Shown here piece by piece: positions 42,770 to 51,262 of a stretch of DNA of 64,000 nucleotides. Position 1 is the first letter of the stretch. Each line of letters begins with the position of its first letter. The position numbers were made by a program, and so were the translations under genes. The notes below the pieces were generated by a model. That model made no database searches. It saw only the letters and a list, made by a program, of their open reading frames with translations, and was not told the DNA's origin. The DNA is from Teretinema sp942493045 (GTDB taxonomy: Bacteria > Spirochaetota > Spirochaetia > Treponematales > Treponemataceae): assembly GCA_942493045.1 (NCBI GenBank), contig OW818665.1, positions 682,001 to 746,000 of the forward strand. Reading direction: 5' to 3'.

Positions 42770-42805
42770 TTTATGACACCCGGGAGGGCGATGACCGGCA
42801 AGAAC

Positions 42806-43066
42806 TCATGGCAGGCGGGCATCGGCATCCATAGAGGCGATATATTGCTTGAGACCTTGAAGAACCGGTAATAACGGGTATTCAACCGGATCCACAAGAC
42901 GTATCTGAATCTCACTTTTACCGGTTGGCGCGGTTTCAATGGTAAATTCAATTTTTCCGCTGGTTTTCCGGCCGGGAAGATCATAGAGCGCACTTCCCGA
43001 GAACTCCCTGCGATAGTATATGCAGGTCTCCTTGCGGGTAATGTCCGTTATATCCAGAATGGTCAC
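42806..43066 (-). CDS. Small conserved-looking protein between PilZ gene and tsaE, unknown
   Basis: 86 aa from GTG 43066, directly adjoining the stop of the PilZ gene (TAAGTG). Starts MTILDITDITRKETCIYYRR; predominantly beta, ending in a helix (YPLLPVLQGLKQYIA). No signal peptide. I recognise no family; position in the motility operon is the only hint. Confidence 0.6.
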   Translation of the reverse strand: MTILDITDITRKETCIYYRREFSGSALYDLPGRKTSGKIEFTIETAPTGKSEIQIRLVDPVEYPLLPVLQGLKQYIASMDADARLP

Positions 43067-44248
43067 TTAAGTGTCTCCGTAGTTGTAAATGTACGAGAAA
43101 ATTCGATTCATCGTCGCTCGTTTCATTTTAACAAATTGTACATGCATTGCAATAGCTGTTTTACCATCTATTTTATTCAGTTTTACAATTTTGCCCACAA
43201 TCGCTTCAGTCTGGCTTTCATCCATACTGAATTCGATTTGAATATATTCTCCTACTTTCGGAGGGGTGAGGGTCGTTAAGCTGCATCCGCCCACTGAAAT
43301 ATCATTAATACTTCCGTCAAAGTTTCTGTTTGAGGGATAAAAACGATGCTCGGAATTTCGACCGTTTATAACCGTTTCTACGGCAACGTGACAAAACTTG
43401 CAGGCAGTATCCAGACTGCGGCGGGTATGCTTGCGGTTCGGCAGAGCAATAATCCGGTCGGTATGAGCCATCAGCATTAAATTTGAGCCCTTTCCGGTTT
43501 CATAACCCGAGACGCGGGTTGTGCATTTGTAGGACTGTCCGCTTTTCGTATAGAAAAACAGGTCAATAGGCGACCAGGGCGGCAGCCGGATTTCGTTTTG
43601 AAAAGCGTCGCGGGGTAATTCACAGAGCATGCCGCGAGTGCTGTTATCCAGAATTTTTGAAGGATATTGTTCGCCCGCCTTGGTATAGAAGCTGAAGGCC
43701 TGTCCGGCTGTAAGCGCTTTGGTGGTGCTGATCAGGTGTGAGAGACGGCGCTTGCTTTCAATGGCTTCCCGGATAGTAAACAGCAGTGTTTTTTTATGTT
43801 CACTCTCTTTTTCGGCAGTGCGATTATCGTTGAGCTGATGAAATACCTTGCTGAAAAAACTGTCCAGACTGTTCACATTTTGCAGGAGGAAGTGGGGGTC
43901 TTTGATACCGCGGTTTTTACAGATCGTGTGAAAAAACGCCGCCTGTTCTTTATTCAGTCCATAATAGGCCGCGATAGAGCGGATCTCGCGCCGGTCAGCG
44001 GCGCCTTCAAAGCCGAAAAGGGCGCCGAGTGAGAAGCCGCTTGGCGACGGCGAAGCGGTGCTTGACGACGACCCTGAGGTGGATTTTTTGCGGTTGGGCT
44101 TATTGGCCTGCCGCTGTTTTTCTACGTAATTATTATAAATTGTCATGCTGATGATGAGTACCGCGATAACTATAAGCGGTATTGCGTAATTGGTGTTACT
44201 CCGGGCAGCAAGGGGACTTCCTCTCTGTAATAAAAACCATACAGGCAT
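43067..44248 (-). CDS. Membrane-anchored PilZ domain (c-di-GMP receptor) protein
   Basis: 393 aa. One N-terminal membrane helix (about residues 23-38), a low-complexity Ser/Pro/Lys linker (KKSTSGSSSSTASPSPSG), a helical region (about 85-185), then a YcgR-type beta domain and a C-terminal PilZ domain with NRNFDGSINDISVGGCSLTT matching (D/N)xSxxG. The upstream arginine motif is probably within RKHTRRSLD. ATG 44248 has AAGGAGG ahead. Such proteins slow or steer flagellar motors when c-di-GMP binds; this is inferred from family and from position after fliD. Confidence 0.82.
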   Translation of the reverse strand: MPVWFLLQRGSPLAARSNTNYAIPLIVIAVLIISMTIYNNYVEKQRQANKPNRKKSTSGSSSSTASPSPSGFSLGALFGFEGAADRREIRSIAAYYGLNKEQAAFFHTICKNRGIKDPHFLLQNVNSLDSFFSKVFHQLNDNRTAEKESEHKKTLLFTIREAIESKRRLSHLISTTKALTAGQAFSFYTKAGEQYPSKILDNSTRGMLCELPRDAFQNEIRLPPWSPIDLFFYTKSGQSYKCTTRVSGYETGKGSNLMLMAHTDRIIALPNRKHTRRSLDTACKFCHVAVETVINGRNSEHRFYPSNRNFDGSINDISVGGCSLTTLTPPKVGEYIQIEFSMDESQTEAIVGKIVKLNKIDGKTAIAMHVQFVKMKRATMNRIFSYIYNYGDT

Positions 44249-44264
44249 ACCTGCCTCCTTTTTT

Positions 44265-44855
44265 TTAAACAGCGCTGAGTGCCGCGCCCAGGGCACGGAG
44301 CCGAGGCGCCAGTTCATATTCCGAAAGATCTCCGACCAGAACAGTGTCTTTAATTTCTATTCCGTTGATCAGCTCCTGCAGGAAGGGGAACAGCAATTCA
44401 GGATAAGCGGAAAAAGGGGTTTCGTTGACTAGAATCTTCCCGATGGTTTGCTCAAAGAGGGCAGTCAGCGGGATCAATTGTAAGATACGGGACAGTAAAT
44501 CTGATAAGCCATGAATGCTGGCCAGGGCCTGTTCATCCTGCCCTTTTTGCAGTTGAAGCGGAATATCTTCCAGCTTGCGGGCCATTTCAGTTATTTCTGA
44601 GCCGATACGCCGCAACATCTCGGTAATATCGGCCGCTGAGGCGGTCCCGAGGGCGATTTGGGAAATGCCGTCCAGCGGGCGGGAAAAAAAAGCGTCGAGG
44701 TTTTCTGCGGTTAAGGGTTCGCCGTCCACTGCGATAGAGGTGATGGTAGAGCCGGCCTGTTCGCACCCCGATTCGATCTGTCCGAGGGCTTCTCCGGCCG
44801 TGCGATATTTGTCTGTTGAAAAATCTGTTTTAGTTCCGTTAATGAAAACTTCCAT
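44265..44855 (-). CDS. Conserved-looking protein downstream of fliD, unknown function
   Basis: 196 aa. Opens MEVFINGTKTDFSTDKYRTA, and is mainly helical with a Gln-rich stretch LQLQKGQDEQALASIHGLSD. It occupies the place where fliS often follows fliD, but the sequence does not match FliS by eye. No signal peptide. 19 bp after fliD and 16 bp before the PilZ gene, so same transcript. Confidence 0.65.
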   Translation of the reverse strand: MEVFINGTKTDFSTDKYRTAGEALGQIESGCEQAGSTITSIAVDGEPLTAENLDAFFSRPLDGISQIALGTASAADITEMLRRIGSEITEMARKLEDIPLQLQKGQDEQALASIHGLSDLLSRILQLIPLTALFEQTIGKILVNETPFSAYPELLFPFLQELINGIEIKDTVLVGDLSEYELAPRLRALGAALSAV

Positions 44856-44874
44856 TGCTGCGCTCCTTCGGGTA

Positions 44875-46830
44875 TTACCGTGAATTGTTGTTCTGATTGT
44901 TAAAATTGGTAATGGCCGAAGACTGCTGGTTGAGACTGTTCAGCGTTCCTTCCATCTGTCCGTATTTTCTTTTCAGCTCATCTTCTTTGTCTTGAAGCTG
45001 GATATCAAGCTGGGCAATCCGCCGCTCCGTGCTGGTGATCCGTGTATCCAGGCCTGTGGTGCGCAGGGCAAAGATTCCTCCGACCTGTACGTAAGGTTGA
45101 ATTTGCTGATCAATAGCCCGGGCAATTCCCGAGTCGATTACCAGGTCCTGGTCGGTATCAAAACCGAAAAGATCTTTGACCTCGCTCATTCGGTTCTTTA
45201 AGGCGGCATCGAGGATTTTTTCGTCAATCTCCAGATAGCCGCGCATCCGGGAAGTCTCAATACCGGCTCCGGCGCTGGCCCGTGTAGAAATGCCGAGTTC
45301 CGAGAGCATCCGAAAGGGGTTTTCTTCCCGATTTTGATAGGCGTTGCTGGTAATTCGCTGCAGGTTGTTTTTTACGGTTACCAGAGTGGTGTCGCCCTGA
45401 AACATGGCCAGGCGTTTTTCGGCGCTTTCACGCTCTTCGTCGGTAAAGTACTGAATTTCGGAAATGATTTCAGGTTTATCCTGCGTCAGAATATTGATTT
45501 CCGCTATGAGCCGATTGTATTGGGCTACAAAGGTAATAATCGATTCTTTAGCCCGGACGGTGTCCGGCTCAACGGTGATGGTGGCTGTCCGCTCGGTCGG
45601 CTCAGTTATGTTCAGCGTCACTCCCGGAACCAGGTCCTCTATGGCGTTCACTGAACGCTTGATAGTAATGCCCTCATATTTAATGATGGCATCCTGGGCG
45701 GTAGATACCGGATTCACCGGTGAGTACTCGCCAACGACCTTCGGGTCATAGATACGAATGTTTTCCAGACGAATTTCGCGGTTTGAGTTTTTATTGCTGA
45801 CCAGCAAACTGGTCAGATCCCCGAATTCGGAAAGCGGAATTTCAAGCTTTTCCGCTGTGGCCTGATCCCGCAATGGTGGCAGAGGAATGTTTACACCTCT
45901 GCTGGTACGGAGTGAAAGTACCGCAAGGTCCAGCACATCCGGTGCGGGCGGGGCAGCCGCTGCGGCGCTCAGTGCTGTTTCGGAAGGGATATTTTCGAGG
46001 GTAATGCCCTTGTAGCTCAGGGAGCCGGAACTGGTATCCAATTCTCCGCTGGCCGAATCGGCTGCAGCATCGGCTTCCGCGGGGACTACAGATACAGTGA
46101 TTTCCAGCATGTACCCGTCCTGGGCTCGGGCAGTCTGTGAGAATTGAACGTCTTTTGTGGACAGCGGCGGAGCCAGCACACTTTCAGGATTGGTGTTGAT
46201 GGCCGAAGTCGTGGTTTTCTGAATAAATCCGTTTTGCAGGGCAAAGGCAAGGGCATCGTCCTCAAAGGACAGTCGCTCGGTTGCCCCTGTTTTCTGGGAT
46301 TCTATGACCATAGCCTGAGTGCGGGATGTTGTGTTGATGATTGATGAGCGGATTAAGCCGTCGGAGCGCCGGTTAAGCGCGTCCGAAAAATCGCGCCAGT
46401 TTCCGCCCCGCCAGTTAAAACTGATGCTTTTTTCACCTACGCGGAAGGTATAAGTACCGGCGGCAACTGTGCTGTCTTTGGGTAGTTCGGATGATAAAAA
46501 ACTGTCGGCGGCGGCCACTTGGATGACGTCGACCTTAAAGGTCTCAAATCGGGCATCGCGCTTCGCGGTGGCGCTGACAGCTCCTTCATCGGTAGAGGAG
46601 GCAATCTTTTCGGAAAATGGATTATCGAACGAATACAGATTTCGGGCTGTTTCGCGAAGGTTCCCGGCGTGTCTATTGACATCCCTCCAGGCTGTTTGCT
46701 GTTCTTTGTAGGTATTTAATTCAGTTTCAGCGCGATCCCTGGGGATACGCTCAATCTTCATCAACCCCTGAATCAGTTCAGCAGTTTTATATTGACTGGT
46801 CGTTACACCCGGAATGTTAATATCTGACAT
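44875..46830 (-). CDS. fliD: Flagellar filament cap protein
   Basis: 651 aa. FliD caps the growing filament and folds flagellin. N-terminal SDINIPGVTTSQYKTAELIQ and LMKIERIPRDRAETELNTYK, a central variable part with an Ala/Pro-rich segment (AAAAPPAPDVLD), FliD_C motifs ITFVAQYNRLIAEINILTQ and FRMLSELGIST, and a coiled-coil tail ending NNQNNNSR. GGAGGAAGGG before ATG 46830. Confidence 0.92.
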   Translation of the reverse strand: MSDINIPGVTTSQYKTAELIQGLMKIERIPRDRAETELNTYKEQQTAWRDVNRHAGNLRETARNLYSFDNPFSEKIASSTDEGAVSATAKRDARFETFKVDVIQVAAADSFLSSELPKDSTVAAGTYTFRVGEKSISFNWRGGNWRDFSDALNRRSDGLIRSSIINTTSRTQAMVIESQKTGATERLSFEDDALAFALQNGFIQKTTTSAINTNPESVLAPPLSTKDVQFSQTARAQDGYMLEITVSVVPAEADAAADSASGELDTSSGSLSYKGITLENIPSETALSAAAAAPPAPDVLDLAVLSLRTSRGVNIPLPPLRDQATAEKLEIPLSEFGDLTSLLVSNKNSNREIRLENIRIYDPKVVGEYSPVNPVSTAQDAIIKYEGITIKRSVNAIEDLVPGVTLNITEPTERTATITVEPDTVRAKESIITFVAQYNRLIAEINILTQDKPEIISEIQYFTDEERESAEKRLAMFQGDTTLVTVKNNLQRITSNAYQNREENPFRMLSELGISTRASAGAGIETSRMRGYLEIDEKILDAALKNRMSEVKDLFGFDTDQDLVIDSGIARAIDQQIQPYVQVGGIFALRTTGLDTRITSTERRIAQLDIQLQDKEDELKRKYGQMEGTLNSLNQQSSAITNFNNQNNNSR

Positions 46831-46882
46831 GAACCCTTCCTCCCCACGATCTCCGAGTCAGCGGTTCAGCGATCCGGTAACG

Positions 46883-47251
46883 CTAGATTGACTCGTCAAA
46901 AAGCAGTCCCAGGGCTTCCTTAATACGGAGTTGGATTTTCTGGATCTCAGCCGATGGAATCTCTTTGATTACCTTATCGGTTGTGGAGTCAATAACCTTA
47001 ACAACAACTGCTCCCAGATCCTTATTAACGCGGAACTGCAGTTCACGGTCGAACATAGCGGCGATTTCCTGAATCTGCTCCACAATATGCTGTACTTTTT
47101 GCTCGCTTAGTCCTGGATCGACAGCTAAGGGTTCGGGATTGTCGCTTTTCAAGGCCTTGGATGTGCTACGCAAAGATGAATTTACTGAACCTTCAAGCCG
47201 GCTATCCATAGCCGCTAATTGCTGTCCGATGTTAGCGATTTCAATGCTCAT
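46883..47251 (-). CDS. flaG: FlaG family flagellar protein
   Basis: 122 aa. C-terminal half FRVNKDLGAVVVKVIDSTTD and VIKEIPSAEIQKIQLRIKEA is the FlaG signature. FlaG influences filament length in other bacteria. ATG 47251 with AAGGAGG; the TTG at 47257 is rejected. Lies between flaB and fliD, the common location. Confidence 0.88.
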   Translation of the reverse strand: MSIEIANIGQQLAAMDSRLEGSVNSSLRSTSKALKSDNPEPLAVDPGLSEQKVQHIVEQIQEIAAMFDRELQFRVNKDLGAVVVKVIDSTTDKVIKEIPSAEIQKIQLRIKEALGLLFDESI

Positions 47252-47313
47252 CGGCAACCTCCTTGAAAGATCCGCTTATGTATCTTCCCTGATACGCGGA
47301 GTACTATAACAAG

Positions 47314-47424
47314 CCGGATCTAGAAAATCCGGTCGGGTAGTAGGTGGAAGGAGGAGGGCGCCTCTCCTTCTTCCGGAGAACTAATGGTTCAAGAGATGAC
47401 GTCCAGAATTCTCTTGATGAACCA
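47314..47424 (-). repeat. Stem-loops between flaB and flaG
   Basis: Three inverted repeats in the 188-bp gap: 47385-47424 (TGGTT and CAAGAGA arms, interrupted) just after the flaB stop, a GC-rich one at about 47350-47378 (GGAAGGAGGAGG against CTCTCCTTCTTCC), and CCGGAT-ATCCGG at 47314-47332. None has a clean T-run on the minus strand, so partial readthrough from flaB into flaG-fliD seems likely. Confidence 0.45.
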
Positions 47425-47439
47425 CCTGATCAAAACAAA

Positions 47440-48294
47440 CTACTGAAGCAGCCGCATTACCGACTGAGACTGTACATTTGCCTGCGCAAGCATTGCGGTT
47501 CCGGCCTGGTTAAGGATCTGGTTCTTCGTATACTCGACCATTTCCTGAGCCATGTCAGTGTCGCGAATCCGGGATTCGGCAGCCTGCAGGTTTTCAGATG
47601 CAATCGCGATACCCTTGTATGCCATTTCGAAGCGGTTCTGGTAGGCACCGAGGTCGGCGCGCTGCTTGGAAACCATCTTCAGGGCTGAATCAAGAGACGC
47701 GATAGCCATATTAGCGCCTTCAACAGATGATAATGATATCATAGAATCTTCCGTTCCCTGGACTCCGGCTAGACCGAGTGACTGTGCAGTCATGGTCCCG
47801 ATGATCACCTTTTCATTCTGGTCGACGTTAGCGCCGACATGGAATTGCATGGTACCGGTAACGGAGTCACTGGCAAAACGTCCGGTCAGGATATTCATAC
47901 CATTGAATTGGGCATGGCTCGCGATGCGGTTTACTTCATCCACCAGCTGGGAAACTTCAACCTGAATCTGCATGCGGTCTTCGCTGGAATAAATTCCGTT
48001 GGCTGACTGCACGGCGAGTTCACGAAGTCTTCCGATGATGTCGGTGGTTTCGCCAAGGTACCCTTCGGTAGCCTGGATAAACGAAACACCGTTCTGAATG
48101 TTCTGTCCGGCCTGATTTAATCCCCGGATCTGGCTGCGCATCTTTTCAGATACGGCCAAGCCCGAAGCATCGTCGCCGGCGCGGTTGATCCGCATACCGC
48201 TCGAGAGCTTTTCGATGTTGCCCTGGAGATTGGCGTTTGTGACACCAGTTTCCCGCTGAGCATACATGGCGCTCATGTTGTGGTTAATTACCAT
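47440..48294 (-). CDS. flaB: Flagellin FlaB (copy 1)
   Basis: 284-aa core filament protein of periplasmic flagella. MVINHNMSAMYAQRETGVTN, EKLSSGMRINRAGDDASGLA, RSQIRGLNQAGQNIQNGVSF at the N-terminus and ESRIRDTDMAQEMVEYTKNQ, ILNQAGTAMLAQAN at the C-terminus; only a small D1-type middle and no outer domains, as in spirochaete FlaB. ATG 48294 with AAGGAGGG. The frame is open to 48417 but that part is leader. Confidence 0.95.
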   Translation of the reverse strand: MVINHNMSAMYAQRETGVTNANLQGNIEKLSSGMRINRAGDDASGLAVSEKMRSQIRGLNQAGQNIQNGVSFIQATEGYLGETTDIIGRLRELAVQSANGIYSSEDRMQIQVEVSQLVDEVNRIASHAQFNGMNILTGRFASDSVTGTMQFHVGANVDQNEKVIIGTMTAQSLGLAGVQGTEDSMISLSSVEGANMAIASLDSALKMVSKQRADLGAYQNRFEMAYKGIAIASENLQAAESRIRDTDMAQEMVEYTKNQILNQAGTAMLAQANVQSQSVMRLLQ

Positions 48295-48297
48295 TAT

Positions 48298-48339
48298 GAC
48301 CCTCCTTGAAGTCTTTCTTACCCGGCAATCCTTGCCAGG
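48298..48339 (-). promoter_or_regulatory. flaB copy 1 leader: two hairpins with GGA loops (candidate CsrA sites)
   Basis: As RNA: CCUGGCAA-GGA-UUGCCGGG (48339-48321), an 8-bp stem whose entire loop is GGA, and GACUU-CAAGGA-GGGUC (48313-48298), whose loop and 3' arm contain the Shine-Dalgarno. Both fit the CsrA rule of GGA in a hairpin loop, spaced 7 nt apart. Confidence 0.6.
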
Positions 48340-48509
48340 ATAGTGGGCTGCAGGTCGTGGGCGGGCGGGGGAAGATGATTGCGCCTCTTCTCCTGCCCGT
48401 TCATTCCCGTACAGCAAAGATAGTCAGGCTACGCTATAAGCGGTAACCAAACTGTCCATACTGCGACCTGCGAAATCTTCGCGGAAGGTGTTTTTCAAAG
48501 AACACGACA

Positions 48510-48577
48510 AAAAATCCACTCGTGGCGGATTTTTCATGCGGGTGGGAAAGCAATCGGCCGAAACCGACTGCTTTCCC
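48510..48577 (-). terminator. Two hairpins after flaB copy 2, the second a terminator
   Basis: Minus strand: a 14-bp stem 48577-48564 with 48557-48544 (GGGAAAGCAGTCGG arm), then AAAAATCC / GGATTTTT at 48534-48510 followed by T. The first stem lacks a T-run and may protect the message 3' end. The remaining 170 bp up to the next flaB is leader with further GC-rich pairing but no promoter I can defend. Confidence 0.65.
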
Positions 48578-48594
48578 AATAGCATTATACTACG

Positions 48595-49455
48595 TTATCT
48601 GAGAAGAGACAATACCTGCTGGCTATTTGTGTTGGCCTGGGCAAGCATTGCGGTGCCGGACTGGGACAGGATCTGGTTCTTGGTGTATTCCACCATTGCA
48701 GAGGCCATGTCGGTGTCACGGATGCGGGATTCGGCGGCGGACAGGTTCTCGGACGCGATATTCAGGCCGGCGACCGTATGGGTCATGCGGTTCTGATAGG
48801 CGCCAAGATCGGCACGCTGCTTGTTGACCTTCTTGAGGGCTTCGTCGATTACACCGATGTTACGGTTGGAATCTTCGGCTGTCTCGAGGGTCATGATCTC
48901 GCCGGTACCAACACTGCGCACACCGAGAGCAGCAGCGGTAAGTGTACCGATGTAAGCTCTGACGCGCTGGTCCATGTTGGCGCCGATGTGGAACCACATC
49001 GATCCGGTGATGGTGTTCTCGCCGGTTTCCCGGGCGAAACGACCGGTCAGCATGTTCATGCCGTTAAACTGGGCAGAACTGGCAATTCTGTCAACTTCGG
49101 CAACCAGCTGGGAAACTTCGACCTGGATCTGCATGCGGTCTTCGCTGGAATAAATTCCGTTTGAAGACTGAACAGCCAGTTCGCGGATTCTCTGCAGGAT
49201 GTCTGAGGTCGACTGCATGTAACCTTCTGTGGCCTGGATGAAGCTGATACCGTTTGAAGCATTCTGTGAAGCCTGATTCAAACCGCGAATCTGGCTGCGC
49301 ATCTTTTCAGATACGGCCAGACCGGAAGCGTCGTCACCTGCACGGTTAATGCGCATTCCGCTCGAGAGCTTTTCGATGTCCTTGCCGATGGCCAGGCCGG
49401 TTACACCGAGAACGCGTTGCGCGTTCATTGCAGAAAGGTTGTGGTTGATAACCAT
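48595..49455 (-). CDS. flaB: Flagellin FlaB (copy 2)
   Basis: 286 aa, closely similar to copy 1 over both ends: MVINHNLSAMNAQRVLGVTG, EKLSSGMRINRAGDDASGLA, ASNGISFIQATEGYMQSTSD, ESRIRDTDMASAMVEYTKNQ, ILSQSGTAMLAQANTNSQQV. It differs in the middle (TGENTITGSMWFHIGANMDQ). ATG 49455, with GGAGG at 49467-49463 inside a hairpin. The frame is open up to 49521 but that is leader. Carries the sigma-28-like promoter. Confidence 0.95.
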   Translation of the reverse strand: MVINHNLSAMNAQRVLGVTGLAIGKDIEKLSSGMRINRAGDDASGLAVSEKMRSQIRGLNQASQNASNGISFIQATEGYMQSTSDILQRIRELAVQSSNGIYSSEDRMQIQVEVSQLVAEVDRIASSAQFNGMNMLTGRFARETGENTITGSMWFHIGANMDQRVRAYIGTLTAAALGVRSVGTGEIMTLETAEDSNRNIGVIDEALKKVNKQRADLGAYQNRMTHTVAGLNIASENLSAAESRIRDTDMASAMVEYTKNQILSQSGTAMLAQANTNSQQVLSLLR

Positions 49456-49459
49456 AGTT

Positions 49460-49573
49460 ATTCCTCCATGGAATATGTATTTACGGGCAGCATCCATGCT
49501 CCCCGTTTGAAAGACAAACATACTTCCTGTGTGTCTGCCTTTCGACGGTACGGAACTTCCACGTTCCTTGTAC
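49460..49573 (-). promoter_or_regulatory. flaB copy 2 leader: four hairpins each with GGA in the loop
   Basis: Predicted RNA hairpins, 5' to 3': (1) 49573-49548, GUAC and GGAAC stem, loop GUGGAA; (2) 49536-49512, AGACA/UGUCU plus ACA/UGU, loop GGAAGUA within ACAGGAAGUAUGU; (3) 49506-49483, ACGGG/CCCGU plus AGCA/UGCU, loop UGGA; (4) 49474-49460, AUUCC-AUGGA-GGAAU, which contains the Shine-Dalgarno. All four match the CsrA binding rule. The rest of the leader to about 49697 also holds a TTTATCCG/CGGATAAA stem. Confidence 0.65.
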
Positions 49574-49703
49574 GGATCTACACCACTGGCGTGGAAAAAT
49601 CCGCAGAAGGGCTACATACGTTACAAGTTAGTACCGACATTGAAGCGTTTTATCCGAACTTTCTTCGACGAAGCTTGGCGCGGATAAACCATCTCCGTTA
49701 TTA

Positions 49704-49731
49704 CTATCGGCAGCTTGCTGGCAGGACTTAA
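49704..49731 (-). promoter_or_regulatory. Sigma-28 (FliA/WhiG type) promoter of flaB copy 2
   Basis: Read leftward: TTAAG (49731-49727), exactly 15 bp, GCCGATAG (49711-49704), against the consensus TAAAG-N15-GCCGATAA. An A/T-rich tract lies just upstream. Predicted start near 49697, giving a leader of about 240 nt. Confidence 0.75.
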
Positions 49732-49765
49732 CCGGAAAATGCGGAAATAATGTTTTTTTTATTTT

Positions 49766-50362
49766 TTAAGGCTGTACTGTTACGGCTTCAAGAAGACGGG
49801 CCATCGCCTGAGCCGCTTTGGCTCGATGGGAAATCCGGTTTTTCTCCTGTGCGCTGAGTTCAGCTACTGTCTTGCCGTATTTTTCGACATAAACCAGGGG
49901 GTCATATCCAAAACCTCCATTTCCACGCTCTTCGTGAACCAGCTGTCCCTCCAGAGTTTCCTGAACAGCATAGAATTGGTGAGGTCCGAGAAATAAAACC
50001 ATGCAGCAGACAAAGCGGCAGTCCCGATTATTAATAGCGGACATATTGTTCAGCAGCAGGGCATTGCGTTCACTGTCGGTTAGCTGGCGCAGAGGGGTAG
50101 AACCGTAACGGGCAGAATAAATACCCGGTTCTCCGCCCAGCGCGTCAACGCAGATTCCGGAGTCATCGGCCAGCGCCGGTTTACCAGTTAGACGGTAGAG
50201 GGCTTCAGCCTTGATCAGTGCATTTCCAAAGAAGCTGTCCGCGCTCTCTTCGGGATCAAAAGGTATGTTATCATCACAAGGCAAAATAATCTGATGACTG
50301 GACAAAATAGCGGCCAATTCACGGCGTTTATGCTCATTACCCGAGGCAAAATAGAGTTTCAT
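49766..50362 (-). CDS. rdgB: XTP/dITP pyrophosphatase (Ham1/RdgB)
   Basis: 198 aa. Hydrolyses non-canonical purine NTPs. KLYFASGNEHKRRELAAIL (SxNxxKxxE motif), ALADDSGICVDALGGEPGIY, and GGFGYDPLVYVEKYGKTVAE with SHRAKA near the end are diagnostic. It starts 3 bp after the sigma-like gene and is probably co-transcribed with it. Confidence 0.93.
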   Translation of the reverse strand: MKLYFASGNEHKRRELAAILSSHQIILPCDDNIPFDPEESADSFFGNALIKAEALYRLTGKPALADDSGICVDALGGEPGIYSARYGSTPLRQLTDSERNALLLNNMSAINNRDCRFVCCMVLFLGPHQFYAVQETLEGQLVHEERGNGGFGYDPLVYVEKYGKTVAELSAQEKNRISHRAKAAQAMARLLEAVTVQP

Positions 50363-50365
50363 GTC

Positions 50366-51238
50366 TTAAGAATACCCATCCCGCACCGCTGTGGCAAGGG
50401 TTGAGTCCACAGTTCCCCGGCAGATTCCGGTTATCCGGGCTATTGTTCGATTGCTGGGTACCTGGCTGTGTGTCCAGGTTTTATTGCGGCACCGCAGCCA
50501 TTGATCGCGACAGTAGGAATATTCTTTTTTAAGCCGTTCATAGCGGCTGCAGCCTGTTTCCAGACCGGACAGTTCAATTTCGCAGCGTCTGCTCCTCAAA
50601 AAGTAATAATTACGTTTTTGCCGATACAGTAGGTTTTGAGAAATCTTTTTAAAACATTCTTTTTTGAGATTCTCTGTCAGTAAACGGATTGTGTTTTCTC
50701 CATAACCGGTAATCTCGCCGATCTGAACTATCAGCTGATCATTCAGAAATGGCGCGGCCTTACAGGCTAATAATAATATTTTTTTGCGCCGCAAAGCCTC
50801 TGCGTGCGCGGTACGCTTTTTTATAAGATACGCCGGATCGGATTCCGCGACCGCTGCGATCCGGGATAATACCTCGGTTTCGGTTTCAGAGGATTCAGCC
50901 TCACTGTAATGGACAAACTCCGGATCGCTGAACACGGCTTCTTCTGCTGAAGTGCGGTATTGCTGTCTGAGAAAGGTTCTGAAATACAGCCGGCAGATAT
51001 TCCCGATATAGGTTTCGAACCGCGAACGAGCCGGATCATAACGGTCAATCATAGTACCCAGTTTTGGATAAAGCCAGGTTACAAAATCGCTTTTGCGGTC
51101 TTCATTTTGGATTCTGATGCGCAGCCGGCCCATTTCGGTGTATAAAAAGATTCCCAGCTCCTGAATTGCCGCATTTTTATCATCATCTGAACCTGTCCGC
51201 CGGTACCGCTCAACAAACTTAGCTATCTGTGATTCCAT
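50366..51238 (-). CDS. Divergent sigma-factor-like protein behind a sigma-54 promoter
   Basis: 290 aa. N-terminal half looks like sigma-70 region 2: ESQIAKFVERYRRTGSDDDK, then DFVTWLYPKLGTMIDRYDPA and SRFETYIGNICRLYFRTFLR, the yD-x5-F-x2-Y-x8-R pattern of the core-binding helices. The C-terminal end SNRTIARITGICRGTVDSTL looks like a helix-turn-helix as in region 4. The linker between is long, basic and Cys-containing (RRKKILLLACKAAPF, CFKKISQNLLYRQKRNYYFL). A classical match is not obvious, so the role is inference; an alternative is a sigma-derived DNA-binding regulator. GGGGGTG precedes ATG 51238. Upstream lie a consensus sigma-54 promoter and palindromic sites. Confidence 0.55.
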   Translation of the reverse strand: MESQIAKFVERYRRTGSDDDKNAAIQELGIFLYTEMGRLRIRIQNEDRKSDFVTWLYPKLGTMIDRYDPARSRFETYIGNICRLYFRTFLRQQYRTSAEEAVFSDPEFVHYSEAESSETETEVLSRIAAVAESDPAYLIKKRTAHAEALRRKKILLLACKAAPFLNDQLIVQIGEITGYGENTIRLLTENLKKECFKKISQNLLYRQKRNYYFLRSRRCEIELSGLETGCSRYERLKKEYSYCRDQWLRCRNKTWTHSQVPSNRTIARITGICRGTVDSTLATAVRDGYS

Positions 51239-51262
51239 TCAATGCACCCCCATTCAGCGCTA

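Noticed and set aside
48325..48338. TGGCAAGGATTGCC upstream of flaB copy 1 as a sigma-54 promoter
   Set aside because: GG and GC are 8 rather than 10 bases apart, and the sequence is better explained as a GGA-loop hairpin.
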